DNA of 64,000 nt from Pseudomaricurvus sp965656525 (GCA_965656525.1 CBFHKY010000002.1:62001-126000); one strand, 5' to 3'; counted from the first letter of the stretch, positions 35,872-44,398 are shown. Numbers and translations are program-made. Notes: generated from the sequence alone by a model not told the origin.

Positions 35872-36162
35872 CTAAGTGTTAATGCTCTCATTCACCCGAT
35901 CTCGCATCTCTTTCCCTGGCTTAAAATGCGGTACGTACTTACCAGACAACTCTACTGAGTCGCCTGTTTTAGGGTTCCGACCAACACGAGGTGCGCGATA
36001 ATGAAGAGAGAAGCTTCCAAAGCCGCGAATCTCTATTCGCTCACCTGAAGATAAAACCTCAGACATATGATCGAGCATTATTTTAACAGCCAACTCAACA
36101 TCCTTTAGAGACAGCTGATCTTGTTGCTCTGCGATTCTTTCTATCAACTCAGATTTAGTCAT
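35872..36162 (-). CDS. ihfB: Integration host factor beta subunit
   Basis: This 96-residue protein begins MTKSELIERIAEQQDQLSLK and contains GFGSFSLHYRAPRVGRNPKTG, the DNA-minor-groove beta arm with its proline. The start at 36162 is chosen because AAGGA lies about 7 bases upstream, whereas the ATG at 36168 is too close to it. It forms the IHF heterodimer that bends DNA. A terminator at 36355-36388 separates it from the upstream small RNA candidate and rpsA, so unlike many relatives it has its own promoter. Confidence 0.96.
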   Translation of the reverse strand: MTKSELIERIAEQQDQLSLKDVELAVKIMLDHMSEVLSSGERIEIRGFGSFSLHYRAPRVGRNPKTGDSVELSGKYVPHFKPGKEMRDRVNESINT

Positions 36163-36253
36163 CACCATTCCTTCGATCTTAAACCTATAGCATCACTGAA
36201 AGATTAACCTCATGGATGCTCGTAGAAAATCTCTAACCTATTGTTTTCAAAGG

Positions 36254-36282
36254 AGTATAGGATGACGCCCCCTTAACAGCAA
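36254..36282 (-). promoter_or_regulatory. Probable ihfB promoter
   Basis: On the minus strand TTGCTG (36277-36282), a 17-base spacer and TATACT (36254-36259) resemble a sigma-70 promoter, with transcription starting about 90 bases before the ihfB ATG. Confidence 0.5.
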
Positions 36283-36354
36283 GTGATTATTTTTTACTCA
36301 TGTGACTCATTACCCACTCACCGGTAGACATTTCTTTGAAACTACAAAGCGCCC

Positions 36355-36388
36355 ATAAAAAAGGCCAGCCCAAACAGGCTGGCCTTTA
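36355..36388 (-). terminator. Intrinsic terminator of the small RNA
   Basis: AAAGGCCAGCC and GGCTGGCCTTT form a perfect 11-bp stem with a 6-base loop (36360-36387), followed on the minus strand by a T-run. No coding sequence lies between it and the rpsA terminator, which first pointed to a separate RNA unit here. Confidence 0.88.
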
Positions 36389-36510
36389 TAGCCGAAACAG
36401 CAACTACGCCCTACTTATGATTGCAGTGAATCACGTAAGCTCCTGCCTACAATAAGACGCATCCCTTGACCCTACTTGGTCGACGTAAACTTCCTTGTTG
36501 CTTCCATGCG
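36355..36510 (-). ncRNA. RsmY/RsmZ/CsrB-type small RNA candidate (sequesters RsmA/CsrA)
   Basis: A minus-strand transcript of about 155 nt can be drawn from a -10 box GATAAT (36517-36522) to an intrinsic terminator (36360-36387 plus T-run). It contains four GGA motifs in good RsmA/CsrA contexts: ATGGAAG, ACAAGGAAG, CAAGGGATG and CAGGAGC. One of them, AGGA, is exactly the loop of a 6-bp hairpin (GTAGGC-AGGA-GCTTAC, 36435-36450), the hallmark of Rsm RNAs. A GacA-type box lies about 66 bases upstream of the predicted start. No protein-coding frame explains the region. The 5' end is a prediction. These RNAs bind the translational repressor RsmA/CsrA and switch on exoproduct and biofilm genes under GacS/GacA control. 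Confidence 0.78.
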
Positions 36511-36516
36511 AGAAGA

Positions 36517-36522
36517 ATTATC
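36517..36522 (-). promoter_or_regulatory. -10 box of the small RNA
   Basis: GATAAT (5 of 6 matches to TATAAT) on the minus strand, 44 bases downstream of the GacA box. No good -35 is present, as expected for an activator-dependent promoter. Confidence 0.55.
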
Positions 36523-36566
36523 TAGGATTTAACTAAGGGCGAATAGAGGAAAATGTCACCACTGTG

Positions 36567-36584
36567 CGTAAGACATCTCTTACA
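36567..36584 (-). promoter_or_regulatory. GacA upstream activating sequence
   Basis: The minus strand reads TGTAAG-AGATGT-CTTACG, matching the known GacA box TGTAAG-N6-CTTACA at 11 of 12 fixed positions. Its position about 66 bases before the predicted RNA start fits the arrangement before rsmX/Y/Z genes. Confidence 0.78.
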
Positions 36585-36614
36585 AGGCGTAAGACTTGCT
36601 CACCATTCACGCAC

Positions 36615-36642
36615 AAAAAAGGCGGCCATCGGCCGCCTTTTT
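36615..36642 (-). terminator. Intrinsic terminator of rpsA
   Basis: AAAAAGGCGGCC, ATC and GGCCGCCTTTTT form a perfect 12-bp stem with a 3-base loop, 18 bases past the rpsA stop and followed by T residues on the minus strand. Confidence 0.92.
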
Positions 36643-36659
36643 ACAAAGATAAGCAGTAC

Positions 36660-38342
36660 TTACTTATCTTGGCTTTGCATTTGAGCCTTAATCAGGTCAC
36701 CAATGGTGGCCGGAGCAGAGCTTTCTTGCGCTTTTTGAGTGTGCTCTTTAACCGCAGCACGCTCTTCAGCAGCGTCTTTAGACTTAACCGACAAGTTGAT
36801 CGCACGGTTCTTACGATCCACATTCAGGATAACAGCCTCAAGCTCTTCACCCACACTCAGTGCGTTGCGTGCATCTTCAACCTTATCACGGCTGATTTCA
36901 GAAGCTTTCAACACAGCTTCAACGTCATCGGCCAAAGTGATAATAGCCGCTTTGGCGTCAACTTCTTTAACAACGCCAATCACGATGGAACCTTTGTCAT
37001 TAGTGGCGACGTAATCAGAGAATGGATCGTTATCTAACTGCTTGATACCCAAAGAGATACGCTCACGCTCAGGGTCAATCGCCAGAATAACTGTCTCCAG
37101 CTCATCACCTTTCTTGTACTTACGCACAGCTTCTTCGCCAGCTTCGTTCCAAGAAATATCAGACAAGTGAACCAAGCCGTCGATACCACCATCCAAACCG
37201 ATAAAGATACCGAAGTCAGTGATAGACTTAATCTTACCGCTGATCTTATCGCCTTTGGCAAACTGCTTACCAAACGCATCCCACGGGTTTTCTTGGCACT
37301 GCTTAATACCCAAGGAGATACGACGACGTTCTTCGTCGATATCCAGAACCATCACTTCTACTTCGTCACCAACATTGACGACTTTAGACGGGTGGATATT
37401 CTTGTTGGTCCAATCCATTTCAGATACGTGAACCAGACCTTCAACACCCTCTTCGATCTCAGCAAAACAGCCGTAATCGGTAAGATTAGTCACTTTAGCT
37501 TTTGTGCGAGCACCCTCTGGGTAACGAGCTGTAATTTCCACCCATGGATCTTCACCCAGTTGCTTCAGACCCAGTGATACTCGATTGCGCTCACGATCAA
37601 ACTTCAGCACTTTAACATCAATTTCATCGCCAACATTGACGATTTCAGATGGATGCTTAATGCGCTTCCACGCCATATCGGTAATGTGCAACAAACCATC
37701 AACACCGCCCAAGTCAACGAAAGCACCGTAGTCTGTCAGGTTCTTGACGATACCTTTAACTGCCATACCTTCTTGTAGGTTAGCTAGCAGCTCTTCGCGC
37801 TCTGCTGAGTTGGCCTTTTCAAGAACGGCACGACGGGAAACCACAACGTTGTTGCGCTTTTGATCCAGCTTAATAACCTTAAATTCCAGTTCTTTGCCTT
37901 CCAAGTGAGCAGTTTCGCGCACTGGACGAACATCAACCAAAGAACCTGGCAAAAAGGCGCGAATACCAGAAACGTCTACAGTGAAACCACCTTTGACCTT
38001 ACCGTTAATCACACCATTAACAATTTCATCTGCTTCGTGAGCCGCTTCCAGTACCTTCCATGCTTCTGCACGCTTGGCTTTTTCACGGGAAAGCTTAGTC
38101 TCACCAAAACCATCTTCTACCGTTTCCAGAGCCACTTGAACTTCGTCACCGATGCTCAGAGTCAACTCACCACTATCGCTCAAGAATTGAGCAGTGGGAA
38201 TAACACCTTCAGACTTCAGGCCTGCGTGAACAGTAACCCAGTCTTTGTCCATATCAATAACAACACCGGTAACGATAGAACCGGGAACCATATCAACGGA
38301 TTTCAAACTTTCTTCAAAGAGTTCTGCGAAAGATTCGCTCAT
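36660..38342 (-). CDS. rpsA: 30S ribosomal protein S1
   Basis: This 560-residue protein has six S1 RNA-binding domains, seen as repeats of the type GAFVDLGGVDGLLHITDMAW, GCFAEIEEGVEGLVHVSEMD and FGIFIGLDGGIDGLVHLSDI. The opening MSESFAELFEESL is typical. It helps unfold mRNA for translation initiation. The leader carries a hairpin (38388-38406, CTTACC/GGTAAG) and a TATAAT box on the minus strand (38453-38458). These could serve autoregulation by S1 as known in enterobacteria. Confidence 0.97.
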   Translation of the reverse strand: MSESFAELFEESLKSVDMVPGSIVTGVVIDMDKDWVTVHAGLKSEGVIPTAQFLSDSGELTLSIGDEVQVALETVEDGFGETKLSREKAKRAEAWKVLEAAHEADEIVNGVINGKVKGGFTVDVSGIRAFLPGSLVDVRPVRETAHLEGKELEFKVIKLDQKRNNVVVSRRAVLEKANSAEREELLANLQEGMAVKGIVKNLTDYGAFVDLGGVDGLLHITDMAWKRIKHPSEIVNVGDEIDVKVLKFDRERNRVSLGLKQLGEDPWVEITARYPEGARTKAKVTNLTDYGCFAEIEEGVEGLVHVSEMDWTNKNIHPSKVVNVGDEVEVMVLDIDEERRRISLGIKQCQENPWDAFGKQFAKGDKISGKIKSITDFGIFIGLDGGIDGLVHLSDISWNEAGEEAVRKYKKGDELETVILAIDPERERISLGIKQLDNDPFSDYVATNDKGSIVIGVVKEVDAKAAIITLADDVEAVLKASEISRDKVEDARNALSVGEELEAVILNVDRKNRAINLSVKSKDAAEERAAVKEHTQKAQESSAPATIGDLIKAQMQSQDK

Positions 38343-38452
38343 TAGGACAACCTATAAGGTAACAGCGGAAGTTTATCTTGGGGAATGCTTACCTTTTTTG
38401 GGTAAGAGCTAATCAATAAACTTACCATCCACATCGCCAGTGACGTGGGCCG

Positions 38453-38482
38453 ATTATAATTGACAGCACTCCTGATCAAACT
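38453..38482 (-). promoter_or_regulatory. Possible rpsA promoter
   Basis: A consensus TATAAT (38453-38458, minus strand) lies about 110 bases before rpsA; the best -35 candidate, TTGATC (38474-38479), leaves only a 15-base spacer, so the match is imperfect. Confidence 0.4.
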
Positions 38483-38593
38483 GGCAAAACAGGAGCCGCC
38501 TACAAAATACTCAACTAGAGCATTTGTGGCGGCGGATTTTATCAAACAAAGACAGCAGAAACAATAGGTGCTTTAGCAGGCAGAAGAAGTTAT

Positions 38594-39760
38594 TTACTCA
38601 ATGGGTTTGACGGTGTTCCAGCTTTTACAGCTAGGGCATACCCAATGCAGCTGCTGACCACCAAAACCACAGTTATGACAACGATAATGCGCGGATGAGC
38701 GGCGCAAGGAAACCACCACCTGCTCCAACAATTGATAACTGTTCAACGTGGAGGCGCGCCCAGTTTGGCGCTCAATCAACATCAGCTGCTCCACACTCTT
38801 CAGCGTCGGCTCGGCAGAAATAAAGCCAGCCAGATAATTGGCGGCGGCGATGGCGCCTTCTTTTTCTTGCATGAGCTTTGCTAGCATGCCGGCTGCCTGC
38901 CAAGACGCACCTTGGTCGATTAACTCTTCCAAATAAAGCCTAAATGACTCTAAGCGTCCAGTTGCGCGATAACACGGCTCCAAGAGTGGCAACGCTTCAG
39001 ACAATAGCGCTGGATCTTGATAAAACACCTGAGTCAGAGCTTTAATAGCATCTGTATAACGCTTCAATTGACTTTCGAGCTGCCCCAGTAAAAGACTTGG
39101 CCGAGCTGATTGCCGATCTGCTCCTGTTGCCGAGCGAAGATATCGGCGCGCGGTCAAATAATCAGATCGACGCAACGCATCGTCTGCCAACTCACAATAA
39201 AAGTGAGCCAGCCTGACCTTCCAGCTCTCTGCTATACGTCCAAATCGTCTGCCTGGCATCTTAAGAATGGCTTCAATGGCCTTAGCCCACTCTTTTTCAT
39301 CCTGATAAATATCCACTAAATACTCTAAACAGAGCATTCGGACGCCGTTTGGCGCAGCAGCCGTCAACTCTCTAAGCAGCAACTCCGCGCGGTCCAGCAA
39401 ACCCGATTTCATATAATCACGGGCTAGCTCTAGCTGAACTTGCTGACCGTGCTCTACAGATAAACTAGGGCGAGCCAATAAATTTTGGTGCACCTTTATG
39501 GCTCTGGCCACCTCGCCGCGCTTACGCAATAAATTACCCAGGGACAAATGCGTTTCTAGCGTGTCTTGGTTGACATCTAAAGAGTCGATAAAGGTGTCAA
39601 TGGCCTCATCAGGCTGCTCATTCAGTAAATAATTGAGCCCTTCAATATAGTAAGGCTGCACCTGTTTTGAACGGGAATCTGAGCTAGGGAAGCGCATGTA
39701 ACGCCCCAGTAAAAACCCCACACAGACACATAACAGCGCCAGAACATACCATTCAGCCAT
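38594..39760 (-). CDS. lapB: LapB (YciM), lipopolysaccharide assembly protein
   Basis: This 388-residue protein has an N-terminal membrane anchor (WYVLALLCVCVGFLLGRYM) and nine or so TPR helices. A C-terminal rubredoxin-like zinc module (YRCHNCGFGGQQLHWVCPSCKSWN) completes the exact layout of LapB. LapB controls LpxC turnover, and so LPS amount, at the inner membrane. It follows lapA by 12 bases. Its place next to rpsA rather than after ihfB is a rearranged order compared with most gammaproteobacteria. Confidence 0.95.
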   Translation of the reverse strand: MAEWYVLALLCVCVGFLLGRYMRFPSSDSRSKQVQPYYIEGLNYLLNEQPDEAIDTFIDSLDVNQDTLETHLSLGNLLRKRGEVARAIKVHQNLLARPSLSVEHGQQVQLELARDYMKSGLLDRAELLLRELTAAAPNGVRMLCLEYLVDIYQDEKEWAKAIEAILKMPGRRFGRIAESWKVRLAHFYCELADDALRRSDYLTARRYLRSATGADRQSARPSLLLGQLESQLKRYTDAIKALTQVFYQDPALLSEALPLLEPCYRATGRLESFRLYLEELIDQGASWQAAGMLAKLMQEKEGAIAAANYLAGFISAEPTLKSVEQLMLIERQTGRASTLNSYQLLEQVVVSLRRSSAHYRCHNCGFGGQQLHWVCPSCKSWNTVKPIE

Positions 39761-39772
39761 CGACGACAGACC

Positions 39773-40096
39773 TCAATGGGAGCGCCGTTTGGCAATGGAT
39801 TTTTGCGCCTGACTTTTTAAATGCTCATTATCACGCAGCTGTCGTGTTAACTTTCGCTGCAATAATCGGTTGTGGTTTTTCAGAACTAAAAACGGCAGCC
39901 AAGACACAAGCACTCCCGCGGCGGCACCGAGCAACAAAGTAACCACGATCACAAAACCAGCAGGGAAACTCGGCAGTGCCAAACCAAACAGCTGCAGAGT
40001 AAGAGGCTGATCGTTTTCTACACCCAACCAAATCCCTATGATCGCGCCTACCAGCAGGACCACTATTGCCAAGATTTTCTTCGCTAGCCTTATCAA
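39773..40096 (-). CDS. lapA: LapA-domain inner-membrane protein
   Basis: This 107-residue protein has two membrane helices (ILAIVVLLVGAIIGIWLGVEN and FVIVVTLLLGAAAGVLVSWL) and a basic coiled C-terminal tail, as in LapA/YciS. The start is a TTG at 40096, supported by a strong AGGAGG 5 bases upstream; no ATG is available nearby. It is coupled to lapB, with which it acts in LPS assembly control. Confidence 0.9.
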   Translation of the reverse strand: MIRLAKKILAIVVLLVGAIIGIWLGVENDQPLTLQLFGLALPSFPAGFVIVVTLLLGAAAGVLVSWLPFLVLKNHNRLLQRKLTRQLRDNEHLKSQAQKSIAKRRSH

Positions 40097-40149
40097 GCTG
40101 GCCTCCTCAACTTTCTTAATGTAGCCGCTACGCTATTGATTTTTCCAAT

Positions 40150-40833
40150 TCAGCCCGTCAATTGTTGTTCTTTATAATCTCGCACCAACGACTCAAGTAA
40201 CGCCAAAACCTCATCTATGGTCATGTCGGTGGAATCCACAAGATGCGCATCATCGGCGGGAACCAGCGGTGAAACCGCCCTCTCTCGATCTTGCTTATCA
40301 CGCTGCTCAATATCACTTAATATTTTTTGATAATCAGCTGCAACACCTGCACTTTCTAGCTGGGCAACTCTACGCGTCGCTCGCTCATCGGCTGAAGCCG
40401 TTAAAAATACTTTTACTGGCGCTTCAGGGAAAACCGTTGTACCCATATCTCGCCCATCAGCCACCAATCCGGGAAGTTGAGCAAAATCTCTCTGGCGTCC
40501 CAGCAGGGCCTCACGAACTGCTGGACAAGCTGCCACCTTAGAAGCATGCATACCCACATGCTCTTGCCGAATGACACTGGTCACGTCCTCATCAACCAGC
40601 CAAACCCTAACTCCTTGATCCGTCGGTTCAAATCGCACATCCAACGTTTGAGCAACAATAGCCAGCGATGATTCATCCGCGAAATCAATATCTTGATTCA
40701 GTGCTGCCAGAGCCGTCAGCCTATAAAGTGCGCCGCTGTCTAACAACCGAAGACCAAATTTTCGTGCTAACAACTGACACAGAGTACCTTTGCCCGAGCC
40801 GCTAGGGCCGTCAACAGTGATGACTAACGTCAT
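40150..40833 (-). CDS. cmk: Cytidylate kinase
   Basis: From the ATG at 40833 it has 227 residues, the usual length. The P-loop ITVDGPSGSGKGTLCQLLAR, the CMP-binding LLDSGALYRL, and VADGRDMGTTVFPEA are intact. It phosphorylates CMP and dCMP. The start is 2 bases past the pyrF stop. In most relatives cmk directly precedes rpsA; here lapA and lapB lie between. Confidence 0.95.
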   Translation of the reverse strand: MTLVITVDGPSGSGKGTLCQLLARKFGLRLLDSGALYRLTALAALNQDIDFADESSLAIVAQTLDVRFEPTDQGVRVWLVDEDVTSVIRQEHVGMHASKVAACPAVREALLGRQRDFAQLPGLVADGRDMGTTVFPEAPVKVFLTASADERATRRVAQLESAGVAADYQKILSDIEQRDKQDRERAVSPLVPADDAHLVDSTDMTIDEVLALLESLVRDYKEQQLTG

Positions 40834-40835
40834 AT

Positions 40836-41540
40836 TCACAACCCCAGTATGCTGTTTGATATATTCGTACAAGCGGATGCCGGATCTGATGCCTGTGTAA
40901 TAGGGCGACCTATCACTAAATAGTGACTGCCTAAAGTAATGGCATCTGAAGGTGTAACAATACGACGCTGGTCATCAGCAGAAGCACTTGCAGGCCGAAT
41001 ACCCGGCGTGACCAAGCAGAACTGGTCGCCTTCTTGCTGGCGCAACATAGCCGCTTCTTGGGCGGAACAAACCACACCATCCATACCGCTTTTATTTGCT
41101 AATGCTGCCAGGCGGCTCACCTGCTGTTGTGGCTCACAAGATAAACCAACCTGAGCCAAGTCTCCGGCATCCATACTCGTCAAAACAGTCACAGCAATCA
41201 ACAAAGGCTGCTGCCCCGTACGCTTTTCTAATTCGTTACGCGCCGCGACCATCATGCGCTCACCGCCTGACGCATGCACATTCACCATCCACACACCCAT
41301 CTCAGCAGCGGCTTTTACAGCCTTGGCCGCGGTGTTGGGAATATCATGAAATTTCAAATCAAGAAAAACATCAAAACCCTTTTGCATCAAGCCCTCAACC
41401 ACTTGGGGCCCTGCGGCCGTGAACAGCTCTTTACCCACTTTCAAACGGCATGCCCTAGGATCCAATTTTTCAGCCATAGCCAAACAAGAAGCCGCGTTAT
41501 CAAAATCCATAGCCACCACAATTCTGGGCAAAGCAACCAT
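40836..41540 (-). CDS. pyrF: Orotidine 5'-phosphate decarboxylase
   Basis: This 234-residue TIM-barrel enzyme makes UMP. The catalytic segment VFLDLKFHDIPNTAAKA (Lys-Asp pairs), VTVLTSMDAGDL and LVTPGIRPA are all present. The opening IVVAMDFDNAASCLAMAEKL is standard. It is the first gene of the minus-strand pyrF-cmk-lapA-lapB group. Confidence 0.96.
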   Translation of the reverse strand: MVALPRIVVAMDFDNAASCLAMAEKLDPRACRLKVGKELFTAAGPQVVEGLMQKGFDVFLDLKFHDIPNTAAKAVKAAAEMGVWMVNVHASGGERMMVAARNELEKRTGQQPLLIAVTVLTSMDAGDLAQVGLSCEPQQQVSRLAALANKSGMDGVVCSAQEAAMLRQQEGDQFCLVTPGIRPASASADDQRRIVTPSDAITLGSHYLVIGRPITQASDPASACTNISNSILGL

Positions 41541-41694
41541 TTAAACCACCTTTACATTCAACAATTACCAGCATTGTACATCGCGTGGGCAAGTCGAGCG
41601 AGAGTTTAACCCTCGCTGACTTTCATACTTTTTACCGATTTCAATACTGGCACACTGAACTAATCTACAGTGACATTCACAAGGAGGTGTTGCT

Positions 41695-42033
41695 ATGAAA
41701 ACCAACAAAAACGCGATAAGACCGACCAAACAAAGTCTGATCAAAGGAATTGTCACACCATTACAAATATTGGCTTTGCTATTCATGCTGAGCGCAGGAG
41801 TAACCTACGCAGAAACTCCACCCATGCCCGCGCAGGCGACAATCAACATCAATAAAGCTAGCCCTGAAGAAATTGCACAGAGCCTAAAAGGAATCGGCGT
41901 CAAAAAAGCTCAAGCCATTGTTGCCTGGAGGGAAACCCACGGAAGCTTTAACTCTTTAGAGCAGCTCACCGAAGTTAAAGGTGTTGGTGAAGCCACTCTG
42001 GCCAAAAATAGCCAGAAGATGACTTTAGAATAA
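41695..42033 (+). CDS. ComEA-family helix-hairpin-helix DNA-binding protein
   Basis: This 112-residue secreted protein has a signal peptide (LQILALLFMLSAGVTYAE, cleavage near 43) and a ComEA domain (ININKASPEEIAQSLKGIG ... VKGVGEATLAKN), two helix-hairpin-helix motifs that bind DNA in the periplasm. In competent bacteria it pulls incoming DNA; in other proteobacteria its role is less clear. A perfect AAGGAGGTG precedes the ATG. It is divergent from pyrF and convergent with tyrA-aroA. Confidence 0.9.
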   Translation: MKTNKNAIRPTKQSLIKGIVTPLQILALLFMLSAGVTYAETPPMPAQATININKASPEEIAQSLKGIGVKKAQAIVAWRETHGSFNSLEQLTEVKGVGEATLAKNSQKMTLE

Positions 42034-42046
42034 GGAATCGGATTGG

Positions 42047-42086
42047 AGCCTACCAAATTGCGCATCCATTTTTGGTAGGCTTTCGC
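42047..42086 (+). terminator. Possible terminator after the ComEA-like gene
   Basis: AGCCTACCAAA (42047-42057) and TTTGGTAGGCT (42071-42081) form a perfect 11-bp stem with a 13-base loop between two convergent genes; only a short TT follows on the plus strand, so strength is doubtful. Confidence 0.45.
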
Positions 42087-42120
42087 TAGCATCAAAAGAA
42101 GCTAAGCTTGGCAATTAGCC

Positions 42121-44349
42121 TTAACTCTCCTCTGATACTTGCAAATGAATTCCTGCACCTTGGGCCAAAGCCACGAAGGTAGGGAATGATGTTGCCACGT
42201 TGGCACAATTGCGAACAACAATCTCATCAGTCGCCCTCAGACCCGCAATGGTAAAAGACATTGCGATACGGTGATCGCCATGACTTTCAACCTGCCCTCC
42301 CCCGATTGAACCACCCTCGATGACAATGCCATCCGGTGTAGGGCATGCTTTAACACCGAGAGCCTGCAAACCATCCGCCATCACCTGAATACGATCACTT
42401 TCTTTTACGCGCAGCTCCTCTGCACCACGCAAAGTAGTTGTGCCTTCAGCACAAGCTGCCGCTATAAAAAGTGCAGGAAACTCATCGATGGCCAATGGTA
42501 CTTGTTCTTCAGGTATATCAATTCCCTTCAGGGGTGAGTACTTAATACGGATATCAGCTACCGACTCACCACCGACTTCACGCTGGTTTTGCAACGTTAA
42601 ATCAGCGCCCATTAAACGTAGAATATTAATGACGCCATCACGTGTTGGGTTAATACCCACATGAGTTAATGTAACATCAGACCCAGGTGCGATCGCTGCG
42701 GCCACCATAAAGAAAGTCGCTGAGGAAATGTCCGCAGGCACCTCTATCGATGTCGCCTGCAACGATCCACCTGCATTGATATGAGCAGTCGCGCGCTCGC
42801 GAGTGACGGCATAACCAAAACCATTGAGCATACGCTCAGTGTGATCTCGGGTTGGCGCCGGCTCTGTCACAGAGGTTACCCCTTCAGCGTACATACCAGC
42901 CAACAATACACAAGATTTTACTTGAGCACTGGCCATGGGCATATGGTAATGAATTCCCTGCAAAGGCACGCCACCTTTGATTCGGACAGGAGGGAGACCG
43001 CCTTCAGAGGTTTCAATGTGTGCACCCATTTCACGAAGCGGTATAGCAACACGATTCATGGGACGCTTAGATAAAGATTCATCGCCAGTCAACTCAGAAT
43101 CAAATGACTGACCTGCCAACAAACCTGCCAACAACCGCATTGACGTGCCAGAGTTACCAACGTACAGGGGGCCTGGTGGCGACTGTAAGCCGTGCAGACC
43201 CACGCCATGAATCCGAACGCGACCGTGATCAGGGCCTTCAATCACAACCCCCATGTCGCGAAAAGCCTGAAGGGTTGCCAGGGCATCTTCCCCCTCAAGA
43301 AAACCTTCAACATCGGTTATTCCTTCTGCTAAAGAACCCAGCATAATGGAGCGGTGGGAGATGGATTTATCGCCGGGCACTCGCAGCTGCCCTGATACAC
43401 TGCCACCGGGACTGACCCGATAGGTAATTTGCTTTTCGTGCATGATAGATGAACTGTACGCTTGTTTGGTTAACATTCGGGTGAAATGGTCTCGGGCCGC
43501 TTTTGCCCGGGTGAAAACACCCAACATATGCTCACTGTCTTCACTGTCGATAGCCGCACGAAGACGTGATAAATTATCTGAAAACAAATCTAAGGCTTTT
43601 AACACGCTAGATCGATTTGCCTTCATGATGTCGTGCCACATCACTGGGTCACTAGAAGCAATCCGAGTAAAATCGCGAAAACCACCAGCAGCGTAACGGA
43701 AAATATTTTCGTTTTCTGCATCGTGAGCCAGTGTGTCCACCAGTGAGTAAGCAATTACATGAGGCAAGTGACTGGTAGATGCCAACACCTCATCGTGCTC
43801 TGCTACTGGCATGGTTAATACTTCCGCGCCCACGGCTTGCCACATGGCAACCACACGAGCCAAATGCACCGCCCCCGTATCAACAGTGGGCGTAATGATT
43901 ACTCGATGCTGGCAATATAAATCTGGATTGGTGGCTTCAACGCCGCTCTGCTCAGAACCCGCAATAGGGTGACCGGCGACAAACTGCGGTGGCACACAAC
44001 CATAAACAGCTTTAACAGCGTCAATAACGGAACCTTTGACGCTGGCGCCGTCGGTAATGGTTACTCTGCTAGAAATTAACCGCTGAATATCAGACAGCAC
44101 ACTGCCTACCGTTAACGTGGGCACAGCGATGAAAATCACATCCCCTTCAGTAAGCTCTGGTGCAATTTTTTCTAGGTTTAAAAACGCACGATCGCAAACA
44201 CCTAAGCGAATCGCGTCATCACATGTCTGCTGTCGACGAGCAATACCAATGACCTCGGTACATCCACCGGCGCGAGTTAAAGCAGCGGCTAGACTTCCAC
44301 CAATGAGACCGATGCCAATCACAACCAATTTATTTACGGCAGCTGCCAC
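42121..44349 (-). CDS. tyrA-aroA: Fused prephenate dehydrogenase / EPSP synthase
   Basis: This 742-residue bifunctional protein carries a prephenate dehydrogenase at residues about 1-300 (VVIGIGLIGGSLAAALTRAG; AGHPIAGSEQSGVEA; HDEVLASTSHLPHVIAYSL). From about 312 to the end it is EPSP synthase (GDKSISHRSIMLGSLAEG; YVGNSGTSMRLLAGLL; RDHTERML; ESHGDHRIAMSF). It serves the shikimate and tyrosine pathways. This fusion is known from Pseudomonas and relatives. The start is GTG (44349) with AGGAAA 8 bases upstream. hisC, usually between pheA and this gene in Pseudomonas, is missing. Confidence 0.95.
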   Translation of the reverse strand: MAAAVNKLVVIGIGLIGGSLAAALTRAGGCTEVIGIARRQQTCDDAIRLGVCDRAFLNLEKIAPELTEGDVIFIAVPTLTVGSVLSDIQRLISSRVTITDGASVKGSVIDAVKAVYGCVPPQFVAGHPIAGSEQSGVEATNPDLYCQHRVIITPTVDTGAVHLARVVAMWQAVGAEVLTMPVAEHDEVLASTSHLPHVIAYSLVDTLAHDAENENIFRYAAGGFRDFTRIASSDPVMWHDIMKANRSSVLKALDLFSDNLSRLRAAIDSEDSEHMLGVFTRAKAARDHFTRMLTKQAYSSSIMHEKQITYRVSPGGSVSGQLRVPGDKSISHRSIMLGSLAEGITDVEGFLEGEDALATLQAFRDMGVVIEGPDHGRVRIHGVGLHGLQSPPGPLYVGNSGTSMRLLAGLLAGQSFDSELTGDESLSKRPMNRVAIPLREMGAHIETSEGGLPPVRIKGGVPLQGIHYHMPMASAQVKSCVLLAGMYAEGVTSVTEPAPTRDHTERMLNGFGYAVTRERATAHINAGGSLQATSIEVPADISSATFFMVAAAIAPGSDVTLTHVGINPTRDGVINILRLMGADLTLQNQREVGGESVADIRIKYSPLKGIDIPEEQVPLAIDEFPALFIAAACAEGTTTLRGAEELRVKESDRIQVMADGLQALGVKACPTPDGIVIEGGSIGGGQVESHGDHRIAMSFTIAGLRATDEIVVRNCANVATSFPTFVALAQGAGIHLQVSEES

Positions 44350-44398
44350 TTAAAGATTTCCTGTGCTATCGAGAGTACAACAAGCTCATAAAGCAAAA

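Noticed and set aside
36564..37037. Plus-strand open frame of 157 codons opposite rpsA and the small RNA promoter
   Set aside because: It is antisense to a highly conserved gene, starts in a regulatory region and has no recognisable protein features.
37860..38345. Plus-strand open frame of 161 codons opposite rpsA
   Set aside because: Shadow frame of the S1 gene; composition is Asn/Thr/Phe-rich as expected from antisense translation.
38342..38545. Short minus-strand frame directly before rpsA
   Set aside because: It covers the rpsA promoter and leader hairpin and shows no conserved features; more likely untranslated leader.
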